A stretch of 64,000 bases of DNA from Nereida sp965655635 (GTDB lineage Bacteria; Pseudomonadota; Alphaproteobacteria; Rhodobacterales; Rhodobacteraceae): positions 71,966 through 135,965 of the forward strand of contig NZ_CBFHHE010000002.1 in assembly GCF_965655635.1 (NCBI RefSeq). Direction: 5' to 3'. A program made the position numbers and the translations under genes. Below, one piece after another: positions 8,345 through 17,237 of the stretch (position 1 is its first letter; every line of letters begins with the position of its first letter). The notes below the pieces were generated by a model that saw only the letters and a program-made list of their open reading frames with translations, was not told the origin of the DNA and ran no database searches.

Positions 8345-9862
8345 ATGGCGAACCCGTTATTTGATACACTTTTCGGACGGCACCAAGGTAAGGCAACACC
8401 TTTCTTGGAGACGCCTGACGGGACAATCATTACCCATAGTCAGTTCCTTGATCTGGCCGCGCAATATGCACATGTGCTGGTGGAATCGGGTGTCGAGCCC
8501 GGCGACCGTGTTGCAGTTCAGATCGGCAAATCCCCCCAAGCTTTAGCCGTCTACGCGGCATGTGTTCAGGCTGGGATCGTGTTCCTACCTTTGAACACGG
8601 CTTACACGCCTGATGAAGTCTCGTACTTTGTTGAAAATAGCGGCGCGCGCATACTGCTGTGCGATGGCAAGCGGTCTGAGGCTTTGGCCCCCATCGCCGC
8701 GGCAAATGGTGCCATTCTTGAGACTATGAATAGCGACGGCAGCGGTAGTTTTGCTACCAAAGCCGCCCTCATGGCTTCTGTATTTTCAGCGGTTGAATGC
8801 TCGGAAAATGACTTGGCCGCGTTCCTTTATACGTCTGGGACCACAGGTCGCTCAAAAGGTGCCATGCTGACGCAAGCCAACCTGCTTTCAAACTGCACAA
8901 CTCTGACAAAAGAGTGGGCGTTCACATCCGATGATGTGCTGCTTCATGCGCTTCCGATTTTTCATACCCATGGGCTGTTTGTGGCAACAAACATAGCGTT
9001 ACTGGCGGGTAGTAAAGTCATCTTTATGCCTAAGTTTGATCTGGATGTGATCATTGCCCATATGCCCAAGGCAACCACGATGATGGGGGTCCCGACCTTC
9101 TACACGCGTTTATTGGAGGATCCGCGTTTTACAAAAGATCTTGCGCAGCACATGCGTCTGTTCATTTCTGGAAGCGCGCCTTTGTTGGCGGAAACCCACG
9201 TACAATTCGAACAGCGCACAGGCCACCGTATTCTTGAGCGTTACGGCATGACCGAGACCAACATGAATACGTCTAACCCTTACCAGGGCGAGCGTCGCGC
9301 CGGTACGGTTGGCTTCCCGCTTCCGGGTGTTGAGGTCAAAATTACCGACAGCAATACCGGAGCTACTTTGCCTCAAGGCGAGATCGGCGAAATCGAAATA
9401 CGTGGACCCAACGTCTTTAAGGGATACTGGCAGATGCCCGAAAAAACAGCAGAGGAGCTACGTGAGAACGGGTTTTTCATCACAGGGGATTTGGGCCAGA
9501 TCGACGAAGATGGCTATCTGCACATCGTTGGGCGCAACAAGGATCTGATTATTTCGGGTGGCTATAATATATACCCAAAGGAAATTGAATTGCTGCTCGA
9601 TGCCGAAGATGGTGTTCTTGAAAGTGCAGTCGTAGGAGTTCCACATCCAGATTTTGGCGAAACGGTCCTTGGTATTCTTGTTGCCAAACCTGGGGCAGAA
9701 CTTGATCTTGATGCGGTCAAACAGAGTATCTCAACCTCGCTTGCCCGCTTCAAGCACCCGCAAAAACTGATTGTTGTTCCTGAGCTTCCACGCAACACGA
9801 TGGGCAAAGTGCAGAAGAAGGCGCTACGCGAAGAGTACAAAGACTTATTCGTTCCTGCATGA
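8345..9862 (+). CDS. matB: Malonyl-CoA synthetase (malonate-CoA ligase)
   Basis: A 505-residue adenylate-forming ligase making malonyl-CoA from malonate, ATP and CoA. The P-loop TSGTTGRSKG is at residues 163-172. ERYGMTET followed by NPYQGERRAGTVG near 298-322 is the segment typical of MatB enzymes, with Arg residues suited to the second carboxylate. ITGDLGQIDEDGY, GRNKDLIISGGYNIYPKEIE and the C-terminal NTMGKVQKK lysine motif are intact. AAGGAGA lies 7 bp before the ATG. It follows matA closely, so together they send malonate to acetyl-CoA. Confidence 0.93.
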   Translation: MANPLFDTLFGRHQGKATPFLETPDGTIITHSQFLDLAAQYAHVLVESGVEPGDRVAVQIGKSPQALAVYAACVQAGIVFLPLNTAYTPDEVSYFVENSGARILLCDGKRSEALAPIAAANGAILETMNSDGSGSFATKAALMASVFSAVECSENDLAAFLYTSGTTGRSKGAMLTQANLLSNCTTLTKEWAFTSDDVLLHALPIFHTHGLFVATNIALLAGSKVIFMPKFDLDVIIAHMPKATTMMGVPTFYTRLLEDPRFTKDLAQHMRLFISGSAPLLAETHVQFEQRTGHRILERYGMTETNMNTSNPYQGERRAGTVGFPLPGVEVKITDSNTGATLPQGEIGEIEIRGPNVFKGYWQMPEKTAEELRENGFFITGDLGQIDEDGYLHIVGRNKDLIISGGYNIYPKEIELLLDAEDGVLESAVVGVPHPDFGETVLGILVAKPGAELDLDAVKQSISTSLARFKHPQKLIVVPELPRNTMGKVQKKALREEYKDLFVPA

Positions 9863-10351
9863 TGTCACGGTGTAACGTGAGGTTGCATTTGCGCATCTCA
9901 TAGGTCGGTTGTCAGCAGACAGAATGATGGGTGAGGCTGCGGCGTTGCCGATCACTTTGCGGCTGTTTCGCTAGCGGAGGGCAGGGGGGTCACTTGGACC
10001 ACTCTCTGTGTTCCAAGGCTACTGTAGCCTTGGCTCAACCAAATTTAGGCTAATCCTATGGAATTTAAGGTGCGCAATACCAAGCGCTGGCAGGCATCTT
10101 ATCGTTTCTGGTGACCTAAAGGTTGGCGTTAAGTAGTCTGTGCGCGTTTACGCCATTTGCTACACTTGTGCATTAGCTGGGTATATAAGTTTGAAGAGTT
10201 ATATCGTCACGTCCATCGTGATTAAGTAATAGCGCTGAAGTTTACAGACCGATCCGGTTTTCCCGCGTTTCAATGTACGAAATATAGTTTTTAATTGCAT
10301 GCGATATCTAAAGTGCATCACCGTAACAGCGGCTATGTCTTGAGGTGTAAA
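9863..10351. other. 489 bp without a recognisable gene
   Basis: Between matB and tRNA-Cys I see no supported coding sequence. The longest short plus-strand frame with an ATG (10058-10114, 18 codons) has no ribosome-binding site. The stretch holds one perfect hairpin at 10013-10033. It may contain degraded DNA next to the tRNA gene, but I could not match any end to a known element. Confidence 0.5.
10013..10033. repeat. Perfect short inverted repeat, 9-bp arms, 3-base loop
   Basis: CCAAGGCTA-CTG-TAGCCTTGG forms a 9-bp perfect stem. No T-run follows on either strand, so it does not look like an intrinsic terminator of matB, which ends about 150 bp earlier. It could be a processing site, a small-RNA element or the remains of a mobile element. 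Confidence 0.5.
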
Positions 10352-10425
10352 TGGAGGCGAGTACCGGAATCGAACCGGTGTACACGGATTTGCAATCCGC
10401 TGCGTCACCACTCCGCCAACTCGCC
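10352..10425 (-). tRNA. tRNA-Cys (anticodon GCA)
   Basis: Read on the minus strand, a cloverleaf is complete: acceptor GGCGAGT pairs with ACTCGCC, the discriminator base is T, and CCA is encoded (10352-10354). The anticodon stem carries the loop TTGCAAA with anticodon GCA, and the T arm is CCGGTTCGATTCCGG. The 74-nt length and the T73 discriminator fit bacterial tRNA-Cys. Confidence 0.97.
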
Positions 10426-10591
10426 TCGTGCGTTTGCAATGCAATCGCGTGGTGTAGCGTTGATTTAGCGGTGCAGTTGCCATTGCACAACCCAAAATCG
10501 TCTGCTGCGTACTGACTGCGAACGCCATTGCAGCCTTCTTTGTGCTGTGGCAAAAGCACGGACATATCCAGCAGCCAACGGGATCTACGAT

Positions 10592-11245
10592 ATGAGCGAT
10601 TTTGCAACACGCCGCCGCATAATGGTCGACACACAAGTACGTCCGTCGGACGTCACGAAGTTCCCGATTATTGATGCAATGTTGTCGATCCCGCGTGAGG
10701 TCTACGTACCATCCTCAAAGCGTGAAGCGGCTTACATGGACGGTGAAGTTGCATTGGGCGGGGGGCGTGTTTTGTTAGAAGCACGCAGCTTTGCCAAGCT
10801 TCTTGATGCGCTGACCATCGACACTGACGACCTTGTTCTCGACGTGGCCTGTGGGCACGGCTACTCCACGGCGGTTTTGGGACATATGGCTGGGGCTGTT
10901 GTTGGTTTGGAAAGTGATGCTGAGATGGCCGAGATTGCTCAGAGTAATCTATCAGAAAACAGTATCGATAACGCGGCCGTCAAAGATTGTGGCTTAGCGG
11001 ATGGGGCGGCTTCTGAGGGGCCTTTTGATGTGATCGTGATTAACGGTGGCGTGGAAGTTGTACCGGATGCGTTGCTGGCACAGCTAAAAGACGGCGGCCG
11101 TATTGGTGCGATTATGATGGAAAACGCGCTTGGCCGCGCCATGATCGGTCACAAACAAGATGGTAAAGTGAGCTGGCGTTTCGCATTCAACGCAAACGCG
11201 CCGATCCTGCCAGATTTCCAAGCGGCAACTGCCTTTCAGCTTTGA
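10592..11245 (+). CDS. Protein-L-isoaspartate O-methyltransferase family protein
   Basis: A 217-residue SAM-dependent methyltransferase of the Pcm family, whose classical members repair isoaspartyl residues. The SAM-binding motif I is VLDVACGHGYSTAVLGHMAG near residues 80-98, with VGLESDAEM after it and VIVINGGVEVVP as post-motif. The N-terminal ATRRRIMVDTQVRPSDVTKFPIIDAML is typical of the alphaproteobacterial group found beside tolC. The ATG at 10592 is preferred over 10547 because it starts this conserved part. Members of this group lack parts of the Pcm substrate-binding region, so repair activity is uncertain. Confidence 0.85.
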   Translation: MSDFATRRRIMVDTQVRPSDVTKFPIIDAMLSIPREVYVPSSKREAAYMDGEVALGGGRVLLEARSFAKLLDALTIDTDDLVLDVACGHGYSTAVLGHMAGAVVGLESDAEMAEIAQSNLSENSIDNAAVKDCGLADGAASEGPFDVIVINGGVEVVPDALLAQLKDGGRIGAIMMENALGRAMIGHKQDGKVSWRFAFNANAPILPDFQAATAFQL

Positions 11246-11328
11246 CACTCTGAAAACTATACTAGATAGTTCAGCTAAGGTGGGACGTGGTTTTCGCGCC
11301 CGCAGCTGATCTCTAGGAAGCTTTTCTA

Positions 11329-12705
11329 ATGTTCTCAACGCCTCGTCGTCTCGCGTATCTTCTTGCAACTGCGATCACCATCTTTTCAGCTCTGGTGCCT
11401 CAGGCATCTGCTGCGGATAGTTTAAAAGACGCGTTGATCGGGGCCTACAAACACTCGGGTCTGTTGCAACAGCAGCGCGCGCTGCTACGTGCTGCTGACG
11501 AAGATGTGGCGCAGTCAATGGCTGCGCTGAAGCCGGTCATTGCTTTTTCTGCGGCGGCGACTGGCACAAACCAAAATTTTTTGAATTCGTTTGACTACAG
11601 CGCTTCTGGAACACTTTCGGCGCAGATCACACTTTACGATAACAACCGCTCTCGGCTTGGGGCAGAGGCCGCTAAAGAGGCTGTTCTGGCGGGTCGTGAA
11701 GGGCTTGTTTTGGCTGAACAGCAGATTTTGCTCCGCGCAATTGACGCGTATCTTGACGTCCGGCGTCAGCGCCAATTGGTGGCGCTTCGCAATAATAACC
11801 TGACCTTGCTGAACCGCGAATTGCGCGCCGCTCAGGACCGCTTTGACGTCGGCGAAGTGACGCGAACAGATGTTGCCCTTGCAGAGGCTCGTATGGCCAG
11901 CGCGCGTGGTGATCTTGCGTCTGCGCAAGGTGCGCTTAGCCGTGCAATGGCGGAATATGCAAACGCCGTTGGGCGTAAGCCGGGTGATTTGCAAGCGGTC
12001 AAGCCTGTTCCAAGTCCTGCAAAATCAATCGCAGCGGCGGCAGAATTTGCACAGCGTAACCACCCAAGCGTAAAGCGTGCGCAGCGTGAAGTGACCGTTG
12101 CCGAGTTGAATGTAGCACGCGCCGAAGCAGCTATGGGCAGCACAGTAACGCTTAAGGGCGTTATCGGGGTTGATGATGATTTTGACACGATCGAAACCGC
12201 CCAAATCGAACTAAGTCAGCCAATTTACCAAGGTGGTAGTCTGTCGTCCCTGGTGCGCCAAGCTCAAGCGCGTCGTGACGCAAGCCTGGCAAATGTGCAT
12301 GTTGCGAGCAACGATGTGCGTCAATCAGTTGAGAACGCCTTTGCGGATTTGTCTATTGGACGGGCACAAATTGAGTCGGCCGAGCGTCAGGTGCGTGCTG
12401 CACAAACGGCATTTAACGGGGTGCGTGAAGAAGCAAAGCTTGGTGCACGGACGACACTTGATGTGCTTGATGCTGAGCAGGAACTGTTGAACGCGCGCAC
12501 ACAACGCATTAGCGCGTTGATAGACGAACGGCGTGCATCCTACGGGGTGCTGGTTGCCATGGGACTTTTGACTGCTGATTATCTGGAGCTCGGCATTCAG
12601 ACATATGACCCCGCTGGTTACTATGAGTTGGTCAAAGATGGTCCGACGAAAAAATCCAAGCAGGGCCAACAGCTTGATCGTATTCTCAAAGGCCTGAGCA
12701 AGTAA
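11329..12705 (+). CDS. tolC: TolC-family outer-membrane efflux channel
   Basis: A 458-residue outer-membrane protein of the TolC/OEP family, the exit duct for type I secretion and drug efflux. A signal peptide spans about residues 1-29 (ends PQASAA). Two OEP repeats follow, with the long amphipathic helices and the strand segment GTLSAQITLYDNNRSR near 95-110, mirrored by IELSQPIYQGGSLSS near 290-305. The repeat-end segments AQDRFDVGEVTRTDVALAEAR and REEAKLGARTTLDVLDAEQEL are the usual family signatures. An AGGAAG ribosome-binding site precedes the ATG. The order Pcm-like gene–tolC is common in Rhodobacterales. Confidence 0.93.
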   Translation: MFSTPRRLAYLLATAITIFSALVPQASAADSLKDALIGAYKHSGLLQQQRALLRAADEDVAQSMAALKPVIAFSAAATGTNQNFLNSFDYSASGTLSAQITLYDNNRSRLGAEAAKEAVLAGREGLVLAEQQILLRAIDAYLDVRRQRQLVALRNNNLTLLNRELRAAQDRFDVGEVTRTDVALAEARMASARGDLASAQGALSRAMAEYANAVGRKPGDLQAVKPVPSPAKSIAAAAEFAQRNHPSVKRAQREVTVAELNVARAEAAMGSTVTLKGVIGVDDDFDTIETAQIELSQPIYQGGSLSSLVRQAQARRDASLANVHVASNDVRQSVENAFADLSIGRAQIESAERQVRAAQTAFNGVREEAKLGARTTLDVLDAEQELLNARTQRISALIDERRASYGVLVAMGLLTADYLELGIQTYDPAGYYELVKDGPTKKSKQGQQLDRILKGLSK

Positions 12706-12778
12706 CCACATTACGCGTGTGATTTACCGTTTGCGCAGCAACCTGTTGTCGCGCGCGGGATGCTCGGCTAGTGTTGCA

Positions 12779-12878
12779 NNNNNNNNNNNNNNNNNNNNNN
12801 NNNNNNNNNNNNNNNNNNNNNNNNNNNNNNNNNNNNNNNNNNNNNNNNNNNNNNNNNNNNNNNNNNNNNNNNNNNNNN
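12779..12878. other. Assembly gap (100 N)
   Basis: Exactly 100 unknown bases, the usual placeholder for a gap of unspecified length. It removes the 5' part of the next gene and its true distance from tolC. Confidence 0.99.
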
Positions 12879-13207
12879 TCGTGGCGTTTTTTACCGGTGA
12901 CGCAAAATCCCCGGCGTCTCAGGTGCCTCCATATGAGGATCAAGAAGCTGAGGCGGCGCTTTTGTCGGATGCGGACCTGTCATCAATCGTGGCGGATGAG
13001 GTTGGTCCGGAAACTTCGGCAAATTCAGCTGAAGACGAAAACATGTTCCAAGAGCATGTTATGGATGAAGATGCTCTGCGCGAGTTGATCGGTAAACTTG
13101 TCCGTGAGGAGCTTCAAGGCGAGTTGGGTGAGCAGATCAGCCGTAATGTCCGAAAACTGGTACGGCGCGAAATTCACCGCGCAATGGCAAGTATCGATCT
13201 AGATTAG
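12879..13207 (+). CDS. PopZ/DUF2497-like acidic protein (5' part lost in assembly gap)
   Basis: Only about 108 C-terminal residues are visible, in frame from 12881. An acidic, proline-containing linker (about 60 residues, rich in Asp/Glu/Ala/Ser) leads to a conserved helical tail, DEDALRELIGKLVREELQGELG then RNVRKLVRREIHRAM. This layout of acidic linker plus short C-terminal helices matches PopZ (DUF2497), the polar organising protein whose gene lies between tolC and valS in several alphaproteobacteria. Here it follows tolC, supporting orthology or common origin. The frame could run through the gap from 12719, but the gap length is unknown, so no start is given. The last 4 bp overlap the end of cobQ on the other strand. 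Confidence 0.6.
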
Positions 13208-14670
13208 GCCGTAGGTCTGCGTACATCAGCGGCGCATGCCAACAAAGCGTCAATATCCATATGCTTTTCTAGGTGATCAGCAAGCGCATCAAGTGTGGCC
13301 TCTACATCGCCTTGATAATCGAGCTGTCGGGACGTGACGCCTAATTCTGCAAGGTACGCTGCGCGAAATTTATCTGCTGCAAAAAGGCCATGCAGATAAC
13401 ACCCTTTGATCCTGCCATTCGCGGATGCGGCCCCCTCAGAGCGCCCATCTAGGGTCAACCACGCAGCGTCGCAGTCTTTGCCTGTCGTTTTGCCTAAGTG
13501 GATTTCATACCCATCAACGGGCTGGCCGGATGCTGTGTGAAACCCGGATGATAAGCTAAGGCGTTTTTGGGGGTGCATGACCGTTTCAATGTCAAGCAGA
13601 CCCAGCCCATCGACGGAACAAGCCGGTCCCTCAATGCCATCGGGATCATGGATTTTGGTCCCCAACATCTGATAACCACCGCAAATACCCAACACATGAC
13701 CACCACGCCGCACATGGGCCTGCAGATCTATGTCCCAACCTTGTTGCTTGAAATGGGCCAGATCGGCGATCGTTGATTTACTGCCCGGTATCAAAACCAG
13801 CTGCGCATCAGCGGGCAGGGGGCGTCCGGCCTCAATGATTTCAACTGTGATGTCCGGCTCGGATGATAGCGGGTCCAGATCGTCAAAATTTGCAATGCGG
13901 CCAAGGCGCGGCACGGCAATTTTGAACGCCCCACCGGTTCGGCTGGCAACATCCATCACGTCTTCGGCAGGTAGTTTCCAAGCATCGGCAAACCAAGGGC
14001 TTACGCCCAACGACGTCCAGCCCGTGTGATCTATGATTGCAGTTAGCCCCTCATCAAACAGGCTCGTATCGCCTCGAAACTTGTTGATGCCGAAGGCCTT
14101 AATCCGTGCGCGATCTTCTGAGGGTAGCACCACATGGGTGCCGACCAGTTGGGCAATAACGCCGCCGCGATCAATGTCACCGATCAGGGCGACGGGAACC
14201 CCTGCGGCTTCGGCAAAGCCCATGTTGGCAATGTCGCCCGCGCGCAAGTTCACCTCCGCAGGTGAGCCTGCGCCTTCGATGATTACCAGATCGGTGGTGC
14301 TTGCGAGACGGTGAAAGCTTTCAAGGACGGCATGCATAAGCTTGGGCTTTGCTTCAGCGTAATCACGCGCTTTGAGTGTGGCAACACGCTCGCCTTGTAC
14401 GATAACTTGCGCGCCAATGTCGGTTTCGGGCTTGAGCAAAACGGGATTCATATCCGTGTGTGGGGCCACGCCACAAGCCATTGCTTGAAGCGCTTGGGCG
14501 CGGCCGATTTCGCCTCCATCTTCAGTGACAGCGGCGTTGTTGGACATGTTCTGCGGCTTGAACGGGCGAACGCTCATGCCGCGCCGCACGCACGCACGCG
14601 CGATGCCAGCCACCAAGATCGACTTGCCCACATTTGAGCCGGCACCTTGTATCATGATTGCTTTTGTCAT
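13204..14670 (-). CDS. cobQ: Adenosylcobyric acid synthase (glutamine-hydrolysing)
   Basis: A 488-residue amidotransferase that amidates four side chains of the corrin ring in B12 synthesis. The N-terminal dethiobiotin synthetase-like ATPase has a modified P-loop (GAGSNVGKS, residues 9-17) and FKPQNMSNNA near 38. The C-terminal class I amidotransferase has its Cys in HVLGICGGYQMLG near 332-344 and the catalytic His in KGCYLHGLF near 430. Length and motifs are those of full CobQ. It stands alone here without other cob genes; its upstream neighbour, 52 bp away, is divergent. No cobalamin riboswitch was seen in that short gap. Confidence 0.95.
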   Translation of the reverse strand: MTKAIMIQGAGSNVGKSILVAGIARACVRRGMSVRPFKPQNMSNNAAVTEDGGEIGRAQALQAMACGVAPHTDMNPVLLKPETDIGAQVIVQGERVATLKARDYAEAKPKLMHAVLESFHRLASTTDLVIIEGAGSPAEVNLRAGDIANMGFAEAAGVPVALIGDIDRGGVIAQLVGTHVVLPSEDRARIKAFGINKFRGDTSLFDEGLTAIIDHTGWTSLGVSPWFADAWKLPAEDVMDVASRTGGAFKIAVPRLGRIANFDDLDPLSSEPDITVEIIEAGRPLPADAQLVLIPGSKSTIADLAHFKQQGWDIDLQAHVRRGGHVLGICGGYQMLGTKIHDPDGIEGPACSVDGLGLLDIETVMHPQKRLSLSSGFHTASGQPVDGYEIHLGKTTGKDCDAAWLTLDGRSEGAASANGRIKGCYLHGLFAADKFRAAYLAELGVTSRQLDYQGDVEATLDALADHLEKHMDIDALLACAADVRRPTA

Positions 14671-14722
14671 TGTGCCCCCTCGCGTTACCTGTGTTTACAT
14701 TGACCCGCAGCGGAGGGCCACG

Positions 14723-15295
14723 ATGAACACACCGGCACATCTGATTTTTGGACTTGCGGTATTTGGGCGCTCGAACGCGTCACGGGTCACGGCTGCCGCA
14801 TTAGCCGGGGCGCTGATCCCTGATGCATCGCTCTATGTGATGGCGGGGTGGTCACTGTTTGTTATGGGAATTGATGCACGCATTGTGTTCGGCGAGCTTT
14901 ATTTTTCCGACCTCTGGCAAGCCGTTTTTCGCGTCGATAACAGTTTTATCTTGTGGGGGGCTGGCTTTGTTGCGGCGCTTTGGTGGCGGCTGGATTGGGC
15001 AATTGGTCTTTGCGGCGCGGCTCTTTTACATCTGCTGTTTGATTTTCCGCTGCATCATGATGACGGGCGCGCGCATTTCTGGCCCCTAACGGATTGGATT
15101 TACCAAAGTCCGCTCAGCTATTGGGATCGCAATCATTATGCTGGGATTGTCGCGCCGATTGAAATGGGGATGAGCCTGATTGCAGGCGCCTTCATCGTAA
15201 GACGTTTTTGGGGCAGTAAATTGATCGTCGGCTTGAGTGGTGTTTTGATGGCTGCACATGTTGTGCCTGGATTGATCTGGGCGTTTGTATTTTAG
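14723..15295 (+). CDS. Integral membrane protein, YdjM/DUF457-like metal-dependent hydrolase family
   Basis: A 190-residue membrane protein with about five hydrophobic segments. Conserved polar positions fit the membrane-bound metal-dependent hydrolase family: NTPAHLIFGL at the N-terminus, ALIPDASL near 33, and HLLFDFPLHHDDGRAHFWPL near 103-122, with several His/Asp able to bind metal. The ATG at 14723 has GGAGGG 6 bp upstream. Related proteins beside cobQ are sometimes labelled as cobalamin biosynthesis proteins only by position; I see no evidence of that role. Family call moderate, function unknown. Confidence 0.65.
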   Translation: MNTPAHLIFGLAVFGRSNASRVTAAALAGALIPDASLYVMAGWSLFVMGIDARIVFGELYFSDLWQAVFRVDNSFILWGAGFVAALWWRLDWAIGLCGAALLHLLFDFPLHHDDGRAHFWPLTDWIYQSPLSYWDRNHYAGIVAPIEMGMSLIAGAFIVRRFWGSKLIVGLSGVLMAAHVVPGLIWAFVF

Positions 15296-15332
15296 CCTTA
15301 GGGTAACCGGAGCAGTCGCGATAAAATACGTA

Positions 15333-15364
15333 CAAAAAATGCGCCCTAAATCTTAGGACGCATT
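15333..15364 (-). terminator. Intrinsic terminator for the minus-strand gene at 15400-15717
   Basis: Read on the minus strand, arms AATGCGTCCTAA and TTAGGGCGCATT pair with one mismatch around a 3-base loop. A T-run (complement of 15334-15339) follows at once. On the plus strand the stem could also slow transcription from the membrane protein gene, but the T-run there is poor. Confidence 0.8.
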
Positions 15365-15399
15365 CTATTAATTCGTTTGCAGTGAGTTTCGCAGCACGC

Positions 15400-15717
15400 T
15401 TAAGCGGCTTCTGCCTGTGCTGCGTTGCGACGCTCGCTTTCTTCACGGCTAAGTGCCACGGATGTCCGTACGCCCTTGCCAACAAAGTCCATCAAACCTT
15501 CGACAACACGTTCGTTCGGATCAATACCTGCGCAGCTTAGAACCTCGCGGCCGTCACGTGAACGTGCCCAACGGGCGATTTGGTCTGGACCATTTCCGTA
15601 TTTCTTGTCATCAGCGATCGCATCGTCCAATGCGGCCAGCACCACCGCTGCAAACAGCTTGCGTGCGCGGTTGCCTTGTTCGTTGTTAAATGCAGTGCCA
15701 TCAACGAAATCTTGCAT
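15400..15717 (-). CDS. Conserved small protein of unknown function
   Basis: A 105-residue soluble protein, rich in Ala, Arg and Asp, beginning MQDFVDGTAFNNEQGNRARKL and ending with a charged SREESERRNAAQ tail. It resembles a Rhodobacterales-restricted family that I believe is catalogued as DUF6280, but this is from memory. No catalytic motif, signal peptide or membrane segment is visible. It is transcribed alone, with its own terminator and 212 bp separating it from efp. No function can be proposed. Confidence 0.8.
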   Translation of the reverse strand: MQDFVDGTAFNNEQGNRARKLFAAVVLAALDDAIADDKKYGNGPDQIARWARSRDGREVLSCAGIDPNERVVEGLMDFVGKGVRTSVALSREESERRNAAQAEAA

Positions 15718-15929
15718 CTCGTCTCCTAAATACAGTTGGTCTTGTTATCGACGTCGGGTCGTTATGGACCATTCAATGCGATTCGGGGAAGTATTTTTTG
15801 CATGGCTGTCATGATGAAAACGTATGGCTTTTTACTGAATTGTAATAATCGGCCCTTGCTTGCCAGCTTCCGTTACCAAGGATATAGGCGCTGTTAATAG
15901 TATATCAACACTTGCGGGACATCCGACCA

Positions 15930-16493
15930 ATGCCAAAAATTAACGGAAATGAGATCAGACCAGGTAATGTTTTGGAACATAACGGCGGGCTTTGGGCCGC
16001 TGTGAAAGTAGACCATGTGAAGCCAGGTAAGGGCGGTGCTTTTGCTCAGGTTGAGATGAAGAACCTTCGAAATGGCTCAAAGCTTAACGAGCGTTTTCGC
16101 AGTGCCGACAAAGTTGAGCGCGTCCGCCTTGAGCAAAAAGACCAGCAGTTCCTTTTTGAAAGCGACGGCATGCTGACGTTCATGGACACTGAGAGTTATG
16201 AGCAGATTGAACTGCCCGCAGATATTTTGGGCGAGCGCCGCGCATTCTTGCAAGACGGCATGACCATCGTCATCGAATACCACGAAGCCGAAGCGCTTAA
16301 CGCAACGCTGCCACAAAAGGTGGTGTGCAAAGTGGTTGAGACAGAGCCAGTCGTTAAAGGTCAGACAGCCGCAAACAGCTTTAAGCCAGCGGTTCTGGAT
16401 AACGGTTTCAAAGTAATGGTACCGCCGTTTGTTGGCCAGGACGAAGACATCGTCGTGAACACAGAAACGATGGAATACGCAGAGCGCGCCTAA
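15930..16493 (+). CDS. efp: Translation elongation factor P
   Basis: A 187-residue EF-P, which relieves ribosome stalling at polyproline. The N-terminal KOW-like domain is followed by two OB domains ending in FVGQDEDIVVNTETMEYAERA. The loop HVKPGKGGAF puts Lys34 at the position that carries beta-lysylation in EpmA/EpmB organisms. The ATG at 15930 is preferred over an in-frame TTG at 15912 because MPKINGNEIRPG is the family start. Its last 4 bp overlap the end of the convergent ygfZ-like gene. Confidence 0.97.
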   Translation: MPKINGNEIRPGNVLEHNGGLWAAVKVDHVKPGKGGAFAQVEMKNLRNGSKLNERFRSADKVERVRLEQKDQQFLFESDGMLTFMDTESYEQIELPADILGERRAFLQDGMTIVIEYHEAEALNATLPQKVVCKVVETEPVVKGQTAANSFKPAVLDNGFKVMVPPFVGQDEDIVVNTETMEYAERA

Positions 16494-17218
16494 TCGACAA
16501 CGGTGAGGGCGGTTTCATCTGCCCTCATCCCTTCGGCGCGGTCAAATCTGATGTGCGCCAGTCCCAAGTTCCCCGACACTGAATAGAGATGGCCCACGGG
16601 CTTGCCGTCTTTGGTGATGGGGGTGTAGGCCTTTGCGCTGCCGTCATGGGCGACTTTCACGAGGCCCTTTTTCAGTTCAGTCTTATGCTTCATCCGCGCG
16701 CAAATTTCCTGCCCGACAAAACATCCCTTTTTGAAATCGATCCCGTTTAGGCGTTCAAACCCCGCCTCAAGAATGTAGGTGTCAGGCGTCAGCTCAATCC
16801 CCGTTTGCGGCACGGCCAAACGTACGTTTAGGGATGAAAGCGCGTCCGCTGCGACTGCTGAAGGCGCGCTGCTATCGCTTGCGGCGCTATAAGCACGGTT
16901 GGGTAATTCAGGGTGGCGCGGATCAGCATGGCCGCTGCCAAGCGATACGGACAGATCACCTTGCGCAATGGCCACATCCGCACGCAATTTGTACATGTTC
17001 AGCCGCGTGAACAGCAGGCTGGCGTGGGTACTAGCCACATCAAGTAACACTTGCTCCGCGTCATTGAGCAAGAAGAAATCGGCAACGAACTTACCCTGCG
17101 CGGTCAACAGTGCCGCATATGTGAGCGGGCTCTGTGCATCAAATGAATTGGTGATGAGGCCTGCTAGAAAGCTATGACGGTCAGGCCCTTTGATTGTAAA
17201 AACGGTGCGGTCGGTCAT
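16490..17218 (-). CDS. ygfZ: YgfZ/GcvT-like folate-binding protein
   Basis: A 242-residue member of the YgfZ group, tetrahydrofolate-binding relatives of GcvT that help assemble or repair iron-sulfur enzymes. The diagnostic signature KGCFVGQE with its Cys lies near residues 173-180, followed by the usual IC..MKHKTELKKGL. The N-terminal FLAGLITNSFDAQSPLTYAALLTAQGKFVADFF fits the folate-binding fold. The start is 19 bp after the stop of the upstream ABC exporter gene, so the two are probably cotranscribed. Confidence 0.92.
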   Translation of the reverse strand: MTDRTVFTIKGPDRHSFLAGLITNSFDAQSPLTYAALLTAQGKFVADFFLLNDAEQVLLDVASTHASLLFTRLNMYKLRADVAIAQGDLSVSLGSGHADPRHPELPNRAYSAASDSSAPSAVAADALSSLNVRLAVPQTGIELTPDTYILEAGFERLNGIDFKKGCFVGQEICARMKHKTELKKGLVKVAHDGSAKAYTPITKDGKPVGHLYSVSGNLGLAHIRFDRAEGMRADETALTVVD

Positions 17219-17237
17219 GGTTTATGCCTACAGTTAA

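Noticed and set aside
9990..10120. Insertion sequence remnant
   Set aside because: Short inverted repeats and a short frame were seen, but no transposase motif, paired ends or target duplication.
14671..14722. Cobalamin riboswitch upstream of cobQ
   Set aside because: The gap is only 52 bp and no B12-box-like sequence or extended folding was seen.
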